The notes under the pieces are model-generated. The model searched no databases. It was not told the DNA's origin and worked only from the letters and a program-made list of their open reading frames with translations. 64,000 bases of DNA from Saprospiraceae bacterium (GTDB lineage Bacteria; Bacteroidota; Bacteroidia; Chitinophagales; Saprospiraceae), in NCBI GenBank assembly GCA_020848995.1, contig JADLHA010000032.1, positions 1 through 64,000 on the forward strand, in the 5' to 3' direction. The position numbers and the translations under genes were made by a program. Shown piece after piece: positions 1-10,300 of the stretch. The stretch's first letter is position 1. Each line of letters opens with the position of its first letter.

Positions 1-357
1 AGCGCGTGAGCCTGTGCGGGCTGGCTGGCGCAGCAGGGAGTGGAGGGAGGCAGCCCCCAAGCAAAACAAGCCGAGGCGCAGCGAAGGAAGCTATGTGGAG
101 CGATAACTGACTGAGCTGCAACGAAGGATTGTGAAGCTAAATTCATTGAGCGCGTGAGCCTGTGCGGGCTGGCTGGCGCAAGAGGGAGTGGAGGGAGGCA
201 GCCCCCAAGCAAAACAAGCCGAGGCGCAGCGAAGGAAGCTATGTGGAGCGACAACTGACTGAGCTGCAACGAAGGATTGTGAAGCTAAATTCATTGAGCG
301 CGTGAGTCTGTGCGGGCTGGCTGGCGCATTAGGGGGTTTTTAGAAGTGCCCTTAAGT
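1..357. repeat. tandem 148-bp repeat ending in an inverted-repeat motif
   Basis: The segment beginning agcgcgtgag at base 1 recurs at 149 and starts again at 297, giving two full 148-bp units and a partial third. The copies are almost identical. After the third start, the sequence at about 340-357 reads tagaagtgcccttaagt, which matches the right terminal repeat of the element at 60421-60614. The internal 140 bases are also clearly related to that element. I see no gene here; a short reading frame on the minus strand (91-294) follows the repeat itself and is not credible. The array abuts the stop codon of the transporter gene at 368. Confidence 0.85.
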
Positions 358-367
358 ACTCAATCGA

Positions 368-1471
368 TTAGAGCGGACATTGCCGCTTGAGAATGTTGCG
401 AAACAGGGAGCCCAGGAATCCATAAAACGTTGCACACCAGGCGGCAATGGCAACATAAATAAAATAGTTGGGAATGGGAAATAAGAACTGGAGTTGCATG
501 GCCTCAGCCATTTCATAGGTACATGCGGTGTACATGCCCAGCGGAAATACCGCTCCCCAGTAGAGCGGGTCGTAGGCAAACGGAAATTTTTTGTATACGT
601 GCCGCCATGCGGCCAGGATGAATAACATGGGGATCCACCACGAACCTGTAGCCCAGAAAAAAACCGTAAATCCTTTGAGAAAAGCCAGGGTCGAATGCAG
701 AAAAGGAGCATGGGGAGTGTTGATGATGAGCAATGCTCCTGCAAGGGTGGAAATGGCCATTGCACCCATGTTGATCCAGTACGGTGGCGAAAGATCTCCG
801 GGAGAGAACTTAAAAAAAGTATAGCGGTAAAATATCAACGAGATCATCCAGATGTACTGCATACCGCCCCACAACCACATGGAGAAGGCAAAAAAGTTGA
901 TGACGAGTTTGTAAGACTCGAAATGTCCGGAGAGCTTTGCGCTGAGAACAGCCAGTGACTGTGTGGAAACTACGGCCAGCAGCCACGCGCCGTTGATGCC
1001 TTCTGAGAGGGATGGTTTGTTTTCCTTGATGGTGAATGTCGTAAAGATGGTAAAGGTGAGCAAGAGCCAGAGTGCGAGGGCGATGATCCACAATACGACG
1101 GCTACGAGATAGTTTTGCAACAACAGGATAAACTGGGTTCCCAGCACGCAGGTTGCCGCAACGATGGTAAAAAATCCGGGGCCGCGGGCGTGGTCAAACA
1201 GGTCCTGGAAAAACCGTTTTGAATACGCGATCAGCCTACTTAACCAGCAGACGCAGAGTGTGCTATATAGGATGATGTTGAGAATAAAAAGTGCCTGTGC
1301 AAAAAGGACCATGCCCTGCAGGAAAGAAGCAATCGAAACGATGCCGGTGGCCATCACCATCGCGAAATAGGAGGGCGAGAGGCCGCCTACCATGTTCTGG
1401 GCATTGTTCCAGGCAACCGATAAAATCGGTCTGTTGTCAGTCGGGATCTTCGCGGATGACTCAGCTTGCAT
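368..1471 (-). CDS. TDT/SLAC1-family anion or dicarboxylate transporter
   Basis: This 367-residue, very hydrophobic protein has about ten predicted membrane segments and belongs to the tellurite-resistance/dicarboxylate transporter (TDT) family, which includes TehA, Mae1 and plant SLAC1 anion channels. The typical opening is visible: an N-terminal stretch with LSPSYFAMVMATGIVSIA, the family's first helix. Substrate cannot be read from sequence; family members move C4-dicarboxylates, sulfite, nitrate or chloride. It is the last gene of the nar operon, 19 bases after narK, so export of nitrite or another anion during nitrate respiration is a reasonable inference. The ATG at 1471 follows narK closely and gives full family length. 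Confidence 0.8.
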   Translation of the reverse strand: MQAESSAKIPTDNRPILSVAWNNAQNMVGGLSPSYFAMVMATGIVSIASFLQGMVLFAQALFILNIILYSTLCVCWLSRLIAYSKRFFQDLFDHARGPGFFTIVAATCVLGTQFILLLQNYLVAVVLWIIALALWLLLTFTIFTTFTIKENKPSLSEGINGAWLLAVVSTQSLAVLSAKLSGHFESYKLVINFFAFSMWLWGGMQYIWMISLIFYRYTFFKFSPGDLSPPYWINMGAMAISTLAGALLIINTPHAPFLHSTLAFLKGFTVFFWATGSWWIPMLFILAAWRHVYKKFPFAYDPLYWGAVFPLGMYTACTYEMAEAMQLQFLFPIPNYFIYVAIAAWCATFYGFLGSLFRNILKRQCPL

Positions 1472-1490
1472 GGCACTTAGCTATTTCAGG

Positions 1491-3005
1491 CTACAACAGG
1501 GCCCCGGGTGTGCGCTGGCGCTCGGCTTCCGCCTGAATGACGGCCTTGATGGCAATGCGCTGGAAGACGATGCAGAATAAAGCCACCACCGCAAGAAACA
1601 TCCAACAAGAAGTCCAAACACCCGTTAGTTTAAGTAGGTAACCAAAGATGATTGGGCAGAAGAAACCACCCAGTCCGCCCAGGACGCCTACGATGCCGCC
1701 CACTGTGCCGATGTTGGCGGGATAGTAATCCGAGATGTGTTTAAATACAGCAGCGCTTCCAATACCCATCATGATCCCGATGATGAACACCAGGGCCGAA
1801 AAGATCCACCTGTTTGCCTGAAAATAGATATGGGTAGCGCCTTTGGCGATCAGTTGCCCTTTGCTGATGCTATCGCCGGGTTCCACCTGGGCTTCATGCC
1901 AGAAAGAGGCGTTGGGCAGAAGCAGAAAACTCTCTCTGTCCTTCTTTATACCAAATGATATGACCGCCTCAGATCCTTCACCCCCTCGCTGTTGCAAGGC
2001 ATACTGAACGTCGTCGATGAGGATGCCATCGGGTTGAACATCCTTTACGATGCCCGCACCCTTTGCAGTAATGCCCTCGCCGGGTGCCATGATCTCCATG
2101 CGCGGCGGGAACAAAAAGAACAGTGAGACGATGCAGACTCCAAATACCCATAGCAACAGGATGCGGGCTCCGAATTTGTCAGCGAGCAAACCACCGCCTA
2201 TGCGAACGAGCCCTGCCGGCAGGCTGAATGCTGTGGCCATAAAGCCCGCACTCACAATGGACATCGTATATACGTTGACATAATAGGGAATGAGCCATTG
2301 TGCCAGAGCCACGAAGCTACCAAATACAAAGAAGTAATACAGGCCAAATCTCCACACGCGCATTTCTTTAAGCGGCGCAAGCCGCTGCTTCATGGTCTTG
2401 CTCTCTGCTGGCCTTTTGTTTTGGGTGCCGAGAAAAAAAGCAACCGCCATGATCAACAACAGGCCGGCATACAGTTGGGGAAGTATTCGCCAACCCTCGA
2501 TGTGTGCTCCGTTGTGGGTGAGCTTATTGAGAATGGTAGGTGCAAAGAGTGTCGTCATTGAGGCGCCGATGTTGCCTGCACCAAAAATGCCAAGTGCTGT
2601 TCCTTGTTTTTCTTTCGGAAACCACAAACTGGTATACGCGACACCGGTTGCGAATGTGCTACCCGCCAAACCAAACACGAAACTCAGTCCTAAGAAGCCG
2701 GCATAACTGTTGGCTTCTGAAAGCATGAAGAGTGGAATGGCAGATACTACCAGCAAAACTGTCATGACCCATCTTCCGCCGTAGCGATCGGTCAGGATCC
2801 CAACGGGCAATCTGGCAATTGCTCCAACGAGTACCGGCACACCAAGCAGGAAGCCCACTTCAACCACGGACCATTTAAAAACTCCGTTGTCAACCAGGTA
2901 GGTTACAAGAACACCATTTATCATCCAGGCAGCAAAGCATACCGTGAATGCGAGGGTGTTTAGCAAAAGGATGCGGTTGGCGATTGAAGTCGGAGGTGTC
3001 GACAT
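1491..3005 (-). CDS. narK: NarK nitrate/nitrite transporter (MFS) with a large inserted domain
   Basis: A 504-residue major facilitator protein. The N-terminal half carries the NNP-family pattern, including the A-loop motif RLPVGILTDRYGGRW near residue 65-80 and the glycine-rich signature GIFGAGNIGASM near 145. It should import nitrate, exchange nitrate for nitrite, or both. Family members are usually about 400-460 residues. The extra length lies between about residues 300 and 405, where a hydrophilic insert (from PPRMEIMAPGEG to ATHIYFQAN) interrupts two membrane helices. The insert contains a PGDSISKGQLIAKG turn reminiscent of lipoyl/barrel-sandwich hybrid folds, but without the lysine motif. 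It lies in the nar operon between the transporter and carbonic anhydrase genes. Confidence 0.93.
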   Translation of the reverse strand: MSTPPTSIANRILLLNTLAFTVCFAAWMINGVLVTYLVDNGVFKWSVVEVGFLLGVPVLVGAIARLPVGILTDRYGGRWVMTVLLVVSAIPLFMLSEANSYAGFLGLSFVFGLAGSTFATGVAYTSLWFPKEKQGTALGIFGAGNIGASMTTLFAPTILNKLTHNGAHIEGWRILPQLYAGLLLIMAVAFFLGTQNKRPAESKTMKQRLAPLKEMRVWRFGLYYFFVFGSFVALAQWLIPYYVNVYTMSIVSAGFMATAFSLPAGLVRIGGGLLADKFGARILLLWVFGVCIVSLFFLFPPRMEIMAPGEGITAKGAGIVKDVQPDGILIDDVQYALQQRGGEGSEAVISFGIKKDRESFLLLPNASFWHEAQVEPGDSISKGQLIAKGATHIYFQANRWIFSALVFIIGIMMGIGSAAVFKHISDYYPANIGTVGGIVGVLGGLGGFFCPIIFGYLLKLTGVWTSCWMFLAVVALFCIVFQRIAIKAVIQAEAERQRTPGALL

Positions 3006-3030
3006 GGTTTATACTTTTTTCAAAAAATAT

Positions 3031-3693
3031 TCAGCTGTTGGTAGGGATGAGATTATCAATTTCGAGGTCATAACGGAACACGGGATCCACCACGTCCACC
3101 GAATTGATGATACTTGTAAGTTGCCTGATCAGGCCGTTACTGCAATCGAAGATCCAGGGATGAATGGACAGCTCTCCCTTGATCCATGCGCGCTGTGCGA
3201 TCCGAGTTTTGGCCAGGTTCCGCGCCTGCTCGATGGTATTCAATTCCACCAGTCTTCGTTCGCGCATTCCGGGGTCTGCGATTGCATCGAGCTCGTCGCG
3301 GTATTTTGCATAAATTTCTTTGATGCTCCGAAGCCAGTTGTTCACAAAGCCGTAATCGGTATTTTCCATGGCTGCCGATACTCCACCACAGCCATAGTGT
3401 CCGCAAATGATGACGTGCTTTACCTCGAGAATGTCTACCGCATAGTACAACACGCTGAGCAGGTTCATATCGGTTTGGATGACGACGTTTGCGATGTTGC
3501 GATGGACGAAAATCTCACCGGGCTGCGTACGCGTGACTTCGCTGACGGGGACCCTGCTGTCGGAACATCCAATCCACAGATATTCCGGTGATTGGCCGGT
3601 GGCAAGTCGCCTAAAATACTCTGGGTCAGCCGCTTTGCGCTCCGAAGCCCAAGTTTTGTTGTTTTCGAGTAACTTAATATAGCTCTGTCCCAT
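3031..3693 (-). CDS. beta-class carbonic anhydrase
   Basis: A 220-residue zinc enzyme that interconverts CO2 and bicarbonate. The metal and catalytic residues are visible: C43, D45 and R47 in the CSDSR motif, and H99 and C102 in GHYGCGG. Length and motifs fit the bacterial/plant-type beta class. Upstream, TAACTTCG at 3709-3716 (complement) is one base off the Bacteroidota -7 box, so it may have its own weak promoter as well as nar read-through. In this operon it may handle CO2/bicarbonate or pH during anaerobic respiration; that role is inference. Confidence 0.95.
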   Translation of the reverse strand: MGQSYIKLLENNKTWASERKAADPEYFRRLATGQSPEYLWIGCSDSRVPVSEVTRTQPGEIFVHRNIANVVIQTDMNLLSVLYYAVDILEVKHVIICGHYGCGGVSAAMENTDYGFVNNWLRSIKEIYAKYRDELDAIADPGMRERRLVELNTIEQARNLAKTRIAQRAWIKGELSIHPWIFDCSNGLIRQLTSIINSVDVVDPVFRYDLEIDNLIPTNS

Positions 3694-3728
3694 AATTTTC
3701 CCTTTCTGCGAAGTTACTCTTTAGGAAG

Positions 3729-4175
3729 CTAACCCGGCAGATTGAAATTCATTCTTCCTTTACCGGGAAATTTACGACTTAGGCGCACCTTAAATTTTCC
3801 GCCAGGAACGAGCAGGGTATTGCGTGCAATGGGGTGGTAGCTGCTGCAAGCGCGGTAGCGGACACCCTCCCACTCATATTCAAATTCTATGCCTTCGCCA
3901 CGGCCAAAGACGGAACAATAGGCGGTCGTCACTCCATCGGCATAAACCGCCTGGTTCAGGAGCGCATGATCGATCCTGAAGGCATTCACCAGGAAATATC
4001 CAACCGTTGTGAGCAGTACGACCAGCAGAAGACTCACCAATTGCCTTGACCTAAACCGGTGAGTATAGAGGCGGAAGAGGTTAAAACCCAATCCAGTTGT
4101 CAGGATCAGGAGCAATAGACTTTTTACGATCTGGCTGACCAACAGTTCATCGTCCGCGACGATCGCCAGCAACAT
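3729..4175 (-). CDS. small membrane protein of unknown function in the nar operon
   Basis: A 148-residue protein I do not recognise. It has two hydrophobic helices (about residues 15-32 and 45-65) joined by a short basic loop with several arginines, then a soluble C-terminal domain of about 80 residues with two cysteines and a predicted beta-rich pattern (EFEYEWEGVRYRACSSY). The basic loop suggests that the C-terminal domain is outside the cytoplasm. It sits 3 bases after narI and 35 bases before the carbonic anhydrase gene, so it is cotranscribed with nitrate reductase. A role in nitrate-reductase assembly or in the adjacent transport step is possible, but nothing in the sequence proves it. 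Confidence 0.7.
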   Translation of the reverse strand: MLLAIVADDELLVSQIVKSLLLLILTTGLGFNLFRLYTHRFRSRQLVSLLLVVLLTTVGYFLVNAFRIDHALLNQAVYADGVTTAYCSVFGRGEGIEFEYEWEGVRYRACSSYHPIARNTLLVPGGKFKVRLSRKFPGKGRMNFNLPG

Positions 4176-4178
4176 AGC

Positions 4179-4907
4179 TTAGTTGTTTTTAGGCCGGTGC
4201 ACCGACCATTCGGCACCCGGACTTCTCACCTTCTTGCGATTCCAGTTCCACATGACCTGCTGGAATGGGCGCCAGATGTAATCGATTGGAGGCACCAGGA
4301 AGTGGATCATCCTCGAGAAGGGAATCAATCCTATGATGAGGAATGCAAAGATGATGTGAAGCTTGACCGTCCATGGGAGTGGTACGATGCCTGAAATTTC
4401 AGGCTGAAACTTGAAAATAGAATACAGGTAAGGTGTGAGGAGCGAGGAGAACCACGAAGAACCCCAGCGGAAATTATAGGCAATCCACAACCCCAGGAAG
4501 GTCTGGGTGATGAGTACTACGTAGAGTACAAAGTCCATTTGGTTGGTGACAAATTTCAGTCGCGGCGTTGTATATCGGCGGATGAACAGGTTGATGAGAC
4601 CGATGAGCATGCTGATGCCAAAAATGAAAGCGGTGACCTCGAGAATCATCAACCGAACGGGCTGGCTGTTCCAAGCGAGGACGCTGTTTGGAAAGCAAAA
4701 CGCAATAAGGTGTCCGCAAAACAGGAAAAGCACGCCCCAGTGGAAGGGTACTGATCCATAAAACAGTCTTCTTCCTTCGAGGAATTGCGAAGAAAGTGAC
4801 GACACCTGGAATCCTCGGTAGGTGTATCGATAGATGGACCCAACCAAAAAAACGGCAAGGGCTATATAAGGTAAGGCGATCAGGGTAAAATTGTCAAACG
4901 CATTCAT
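4179..4907 (-). CDS. narI: respiratory nitrate reductase gamma subunit (cytochrome b)
   Basis: A 242-residue membrane subunit that takes electrons from the quinol pool and passes them through two b hemes to NarH. Five hydrophobic helices are visible. The four heme-ligand histidines expected for NarI are present as two pairs: H56 and H66 (in FHWG and GHLI), and H184 and H202 (in LHII and MIHFL). The C-terminus ends in a basic cytoplasmic tail. It follows narJ with a 14-base gap, the standard order narGHJI. The retained quinol site argues that NarGHI is directly quinol-linked even though cytochrome c genes precede narG. Confidence 0.95.
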   Translation of the reverse strand: MNAFDNFTLIALPYIALAVFLVGSIYRYTYRGFQVSSLSSQFLEGRRLFYGSVPFHWGVLFLFCGHLIAFCFPNSVLAWNSQPVRLMILEVTAFIFGISMLIGLINLFIRRYTTPRLKFVTNQMDFVLYVVLITQTFLGLWIAYNFRWGSSWFSSLLTPYLYSIFKFQPEISGIVPLPWTVKLHIIFAFLIIGLIPFSRMIHFLVPPIDYIWRPFQQVMWNWNRKKVRSPGAEWSVHRPKNN

Positions 4908-4921
4908 GGTAAAGAATTTTG

Positions 4922-5713
4922 CTAATCTTTTTCAATGTTCATTTCATCTTCAATCATCCGGCTAAAGTCGCCAGCTGTGGACGAGGAGGAGCAGCATCCC
5001 CCCGTGCTACAGGCAGACACCATATCGGCATTCCAGTTTTCCACAACGAGTTCTTCCGCTGCTTCGCCCTCTCCGAAGTCGCCGATCAGCGCCAGGTTGA
5101 GCGATTGGAGCAAACTTTTAAAAACGGTGCGGTAGGGCTGAGAAAAGTCAAGCACTGCTTTGAGGTTCTTTTTGTACACCTCATCCTTTTTATCCATCTT
5201 GTCCGTCGAAAATTCGCCGATCATTTTGCGCAACACCGGAATGAGCATACTCTGTACGAGTTCGGTCCGCAATTCGTCCTTTTGCATGCGTTGGATCAAG
5301 CGCAGGACGTTGGGAAGGTGGTCCGACAATTCGGTGTAACAATCGTTTCCGGCATCGCGGTGTTCCTGGTTCAGATGAACCAGCAGTTGTCCGCGCTTGT
5401 AATCCTCCCCAAACAGGGTAAACCCGATGTCAAGAGTCGTAATTGCCTGCACATCGAAAGTCCGGAGAAAAACTTCCTGAAATTCAACCATGGTCGCTAC
5501 TTCCAGGAATTGCCCGAACGCCTCTGCAAGGTCCATCATTTCAGGTGCCTGTGCGCATAAGCGATCATAGGCCTCGCGAATCCGGCTATAGCCCTTCTCG
5601 TCAGCCGGGTAGGTAAACAACTCCGCAAAAAGGGCGTAATCCGTAACCAAAGCCATACTCACGGTAGGAGTTGATTGAACATTTATTGCAGTTTCGTTTG
5701 GCATACTCTCCAT
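4922..5713 (-). CDS. narJ: nitrate reductase assembly chaperone
   Basis: A 263-residue member of the TorD/NarJ chaperone family, which binds apo-NarG and assists insertion of molybdenum cofactor and the FS0 cluster in the cytoplasm. The family pattern is visible: the helical N-terminus, then a central segment around residue 95-120 with TLDIGFTLFGEDYKRGQLLVHL, matching the conserved NarJ 'Y..RG..L..L' motif. A cysteine-rich patch near the C-terminus (CSTGGCCSS) is uncommon. Start may be the ATG at 5713 or the in-frame ATG at 5704. It lies between narH and narI. Confidence 0.92.
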   Translation of the reverse strand: MESMPNETAINVQSTPTVSMALVTDYALFAELFTYPADEKGYSRIREAYDRLCAQAPEMMDLAEAFGQFLEVATMVEFQEVFLRTFDVQAITTLDIGFTLFGEDYKRGQLLVHLNQEHRDAGNDCYTELSDHLPNVLRLIQRMQKDELRTELVQSMLIPVLRKMIGEFSTDKMDKKDEVYKKNLKAVLDFSQPYRTVFKSLLQSLNLALIGDFGEGEAAEELVVENWNADMVSACSTGGCCSSSSTAGDFSRMIEDEMNIEKD

Positions 5714-5739
5714 TTTAGCGCGTCATCCGATGCATTGCA

Positions 5740-7290
5740 TCAGTTGCCGCGGCGTATTGGGTTCTTGATACCGAAGCCCACTTCGCCCTTTGCGTCTCCG
5801 GTGAAATCCATCAGTTCAATGGCCTGTTCGCGGTGTGCCGGTGGTATGACGAAACGGTCTTCAAAGCGCGCAAGTGCGGTGAGGTAAAAGATGCCCTCTG
5901 CGTCTTCGCGGGTCAGTCCGCAATCCTGCAGTACCTGGTCGACCTTTTCGCTGCTGACATCACCCACAGTAACCTGGCGCCGATAAATGCGCACGGCCAT
6001 TAGTTTTTTCCATTTGTCTTTGATGAACTCTTCATTGCCGGCGCTCAGCATGTTGGCCAGATATTTCAGCGGGAAACGCACCTGGTCGAGGGTTCCCCAA
6101 AGATCTTTCGTACTGGTGTCGTACAGCCAGTTGTCGTCCCAGTATTTTGCCATCGGGTTCATTTTTTCCGATTGCTGGGTGTTGTCGACCTGTTTTACGG
6201 TTGCCATGACCGGAAGCAGTGGTGGTACGTAAAACAGCATGGGCAGCGTGCGGAATTCAGCATGCAGCGGAAGGGCAATCTTCCATTTTTTTACGTATTT
6301 GTAAACTGGAGAAAACTGTGCGGCGTGAATGGTAGAATCGGCAATTCCATTCATCTTGGCTGCGCGGATCACATTTTTATCAAATGGATCGAGGATCATA
6401 TCCAGCTGCTGCTGAATGAGGCTTTCCGTATTTGCGCTTGCTGCGGACTGGATTTTAGATGCATCGTAGAGCATGACGCCGAGGTAGCGTATCCGTCCGA
6501 CGCATGAATGCATGCAGGCGGGAGCGAGTCCGGCCTCGAGCCTCGGGAAACACAGGATGCACTTCTCCGATTTTCCGGTAAACCAGTTGTAGTAAGATTT
6601 TTTGTAGGGGCATGCCGTGACGCACATCCTCCAGGCGCGGCATACTTCCTGGTTGATGAGTACAACACCGTCTTCGCCGCGTTTGTAAATGGCTCCTGAA
6701 GGGCAAGAGGCCACACAAGCTGGATTGAGGCAATGATTGCATATCCTGGGCAGGTAGAAGAAGGCCATGCGCTCGAGTTGGAACATCACCTCCTGTTCTG
6801 CCTGCGAGAGGCCCTCCATGTTGGGGTCATTTCGCGCATAATCCGGCGTTCCGCTGAGGTCGTCATCCCAGTTTGGACCCATCTTGATATCGATCGGTTC
6901 ACCGGTGATCAGCGAAATCGGCCGTGCGGTAGGCTGGTCGTCGCCTTCGGGCGACTCGATCAGATCCAGATACTTATAAGTAAACGGTTCGTAATAGTCG
7001 TCGATCACCGGGAGGTTGGGGTTGTAGAAGATATTGGTCAGGCCCCGCCGTTTGCCGGCACCCCGGAGTACGATGCTTCCGTTGTTCTTTTCCCAGCCAC
7101 CTTTGTATATGCTCTGGTCTTCCCAGCGCGTAGGATAACCGGTACCGGGTTTGGTTTCGACGTTATTCCACCACATGTACTCTGCACCCTTGCGGTCGGT
7201 CCAGATGTTTTTACAGGCTATGGAGCAGGTGTGACATCCGATGCACTTGTCGAGATGGAACACCATTGAAATTTGGGAACGAACTTCCAT
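5740..7290 (-). CDS. narH: respiratory nitrate reductase beta subunit (Fe-S)
   Basis: A 516-residue electron-transfer subunit with four Fe-S clusters. The first cysteine group is at residues 16-26 (CIGCHTCSIAC). The second and third are in the central region (CNHCLNPACVASCP and CRAWRMCVTACP), and the fourth is CILC with a later cysteine. The tryptophan in CRAWRMC replaces one cysteine and marks the [3Fe-4S] cluster that distinguishes NarH from other beta subunits. Length matches E. coli NarH. It is separated from narG by about 70 bases. Confidence 0.97.
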   Translation of the reverse strand: MEVRSQISMVFHLDKCIGCHTCSIACKNIWTDRKGAEYMWWNNVETKPGTGYPTRWEDQSIYKGGWEKNNGSIVLRGAGKRRGLTNIFYNPNLPVIDDYYEPFTYKYLDLIESPEGDDQPTARPISLITGEPIDIKMGPNWDDDLSGTPDYARNDPNMEGLSQAEQEVMFQLERMAFFYLPRICNHCLNPACVASCPSGAIYKRGEDGVVLINQEVCRAWRMCVTACPYKKSYYNWFTGKSEKCILCFPRLEAGLAPACMHSCVGRIRYLGVMLYDASKIQSAASANTESLIQQQLDMILDPFDKNVIRAAKMNGIADSTIHAAQFSPVYKYVKKWKIALPLHAEFRTLPMLFYVPPLLPVMATVKQVDNTQQSEKMNPMAKYWDDNWLYDTSTKDLWGTLDQVRFPLKYLANMLSAGNEEFIKDKWKKLMAVRIYRRQVTVGDVSSEKVDQVLQDCGLTREDAEGIFYLTALARFEDRFVIPPAHREQAIELMDFTGDAKGEVGFGIKNPIRRGN

Positions 7291-7360
7291 AATCGTTTTA
7301 ATTTTTTCAGCTGTGAGCCGTTGCTTTTATTAAATGTGATGCATTCATTTCTGCGCCTGA

Positions 7361-10300
7361 TTACCAAACGAGTTTTTCCATTTTCTTCACCACCACGTGG
7401 GTATCGCGCTGTGGCGCAATGGGTCCCCAGTAGTTGAAGTGATAAGAAAACTGGCCGTAACCTCCGCACAGGTAATTTGGTTTGAGGTGGGTGCGCGTAA
7501 CGCTATTGTGTCCGCCTCCGCGGCGGTTTCCGCGCAACTGCGATTTGGGAATCCCCACCGTTCGCTCGGGTACGTGGTAAACGATACAACTGCCAGGAGC
7601 AATCCTGCTGCTGACAACTGCGCGCGTTACATATACACCGTGGTCGTTGTGCACTTCAACCCAGTCGTTGTCTTTAATGCCCAGGGTCTCGGCATCCCGC
7701 TCACTCAGCCAGCAGGGTTCGCAACCACGCGACAAGGTGAGCATGCGAAGGTTTTCCATATAGGTGGAGTGGATATGCCATTTGCCGTGAGGCGTGAGGT
7801 AGTTGAGTGCAAGCGCCTTACCGTCCTTCCAGGTCTCGCGGAGGTCACCGTACACTTCGGGACGCGGCGCCGGTTTGTACGTGGGCAGGTGCTCACCGTA
7901 GGCGATGTACATTTCGTGATCCAGGTAAAAATGCTGTCTTCCGGTAAGGGTTCTCCAGGGCACCAGGCGCTCGACGTTGTAGGTATAAGCGCTATAGGCT
8001 CTCCCGTCGTTCATCAGACCAGACCACAGGGGTGACGTATTGTAACGACGCGGTTGAGCGGCCAAATCCTGGTAACGGAGCTTAACGTCTCTGCTACCCT
8101 CTCCGAGGTCTGCAAGGGCAAGTCCCGTCTTCTTCTCCATGTTTTTGTAAGCGTCGACGTTCAACTTACCGTTGGTCAGTGTCGAAAGGTGCAAAACGGC
8201 GTTGGCTGCCCACTCATCTTCCTGAATGGACGGCAATGTTTTTCCATTGTAGTCGCGCTTCGGGAAGTGGTACGAAGTACACATTTCATCGTACTCCTCT
8301 TTGCAGAAATAGTGGTTTCCGTGTGCCCCAAGACCCTTTTCGCGAATGCCCTCACCGAGCGTGATGAACTTCTCATAGAGCTGGGTATAATCGCGCTCAA
8401 CAACCGTTAGTTTCGGCATGCTCTTTCCGGGTACGGGCTCGCATTCTCCCCGGTACCAGTCGCGCACCACAGGTTGAGAAATTTCGTCAACGGCATCGTG
8501 TGAAAGCGGCGTCATCACAATGTCTTTGTGTGTGCCGGGGAAATGGATTTTGGCCATTTCGCTCGTCGCACGGGAGATGTGCTTAAATATATCCCAGTCC
8601 GTTTTCGCTTCCCACACCGGTGCAACTGCCTGACCCAGCGGATGTATGAACGAGTGTAAGTCTGTACTGTTGAGGTCAGTCTTTTCGTACCAGCTTGCTG
8701 CAGGAAGCACAATGTCGGAATAAAGTGCCGACGAATCCATACGGAAGTTGAGGTCGACGACCAGATCCATTTTCCCTTCCGGAGCAATTTCGTGCCAAAC
8801 CACCTCATCGGTGTGTTCTTCGGCATCGCGGGCGATCACGTTGCTGTGTGTTCCAAGGTAGTGTTTGAGGGCGTATTCCGTACCTTTCATACTGCCGTGG
8901 ATGGCGTTTCCACGCCAGATGAACCATACGCGCGGGAAATTTTCCGGAGCATCCGGATCGCCGACGGAAAATTTCAATGTGCGGTCTTTCAATTGGGCAA
9001 CCGTGAAGTTGACGATCTCCTCGTTGCTATTGGCGCCGTTGGCCTGTGCTTCACGCACTTGCTCCAACGGGTTTTTATTGAATTGCGGATAGAATGGCAT
9101 CCATCCGTTTCGAACTGCCTGAAAAATGGTGTCGGCCGTATGCTGGTCGGTCATCTCGTTTTTCGGTACCGCGTTGTAATGGGAATGGCGGCCATCGTAG
9201 CGGTACTGGCAGGTATTGATGTAATGCCAGAGCGGGGCCTGCTGCAGGCGCGAAGTGGGCACCCAGTCCTTTGCAAAGGTGATGGCACCCCAGGAATCTA
9301 CCGGTGCCAGTTTTTCCTGGCCAACGTAGTGGTTCATGCCACCTCCGTTGATGCCGAAACATCCCGTAAGTGCTAAAGTCATTGCAGCAGAACGGTAAAT
9401 CAGGTTGGCATGATACCAGTGGTTGATGCCTGCTCCGATGATGACCATGCATTTGCCTTTGGTCGTCTCAGCGGTATTTCCCCATTCGCGGGCAAACTGC
9501 AACACAGTCTTTGAGTCGATGCCTGAAAAAATCTCCTGCCATGCAGGTGTGTAAGAAGCGTCCTTGTCTGTGTAATCCTTTGGATACTGTCCCTCCAGGC
9601 CCCGGTCCACTCCGTACTGGCCCATGAGCACGTCGTAAATGGTGGCTACCGGAATTTTACCATTGACCGTATCGAGGTATTTGACGGGAACGCCGCGAAG
9701 GAATTTATTGTCGAGACCGTACTCCACAAATTCCGTTTGCAATACGCCATCGTTTGCGTTGAGGGTGGTGAGCACGGGGTCGTAGTTCTTGTCGGTTTCA
9801 CCGCACTCGTATTTCATATTCCATTTGCCACCCGCCTTATCCCAACGGTAGCCCATGGTTCCCTTTGGCACGACGAGGTCGCCGGACTTCGCATCGATGT
9901 TGAGGAATTTCCAGTCGCCGTTTTCAATGTCTTTCCATCGGCTGATCTCGTTGGCGCGGACCAATCGTCCGGGGATGTAGTGGTCGCCTTGCTTTTCGAG
10001 TTTAATGAGGAAGGGACTGTCGGTATACTTCTTGGTGTATTCGATGAAGTAGGGCGTCTGCTTCTCGTGGTGGAATTCTTTGAGGATGACGTGTGTGACG
10101 GCCATCCAGAAGGCGTTGTCCGATCCTGGATGGAGTGGAACCCACTGGTCGGCGTATTTGCACACCTGGCTAAAGTCGGGAGAGAAGACCACCGCTTTGG
10201 TTCCGTTGTGTCTGGATTCAGCGAAGAAGTGACAATCCGGCGTACGCGTCATGTTGAGACAGGCTCCCATGTCAGCGATAAATTTGGAATTGTACCAGTC

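Noticed and set aside
91-294. Minus-strand frame within the repeat, with a similar one at 60499-60681
   Set aside because: The frames coincide with repeat units, have no start-site signals and no conserved protein properties; the similarity comes from the DNA repeat.
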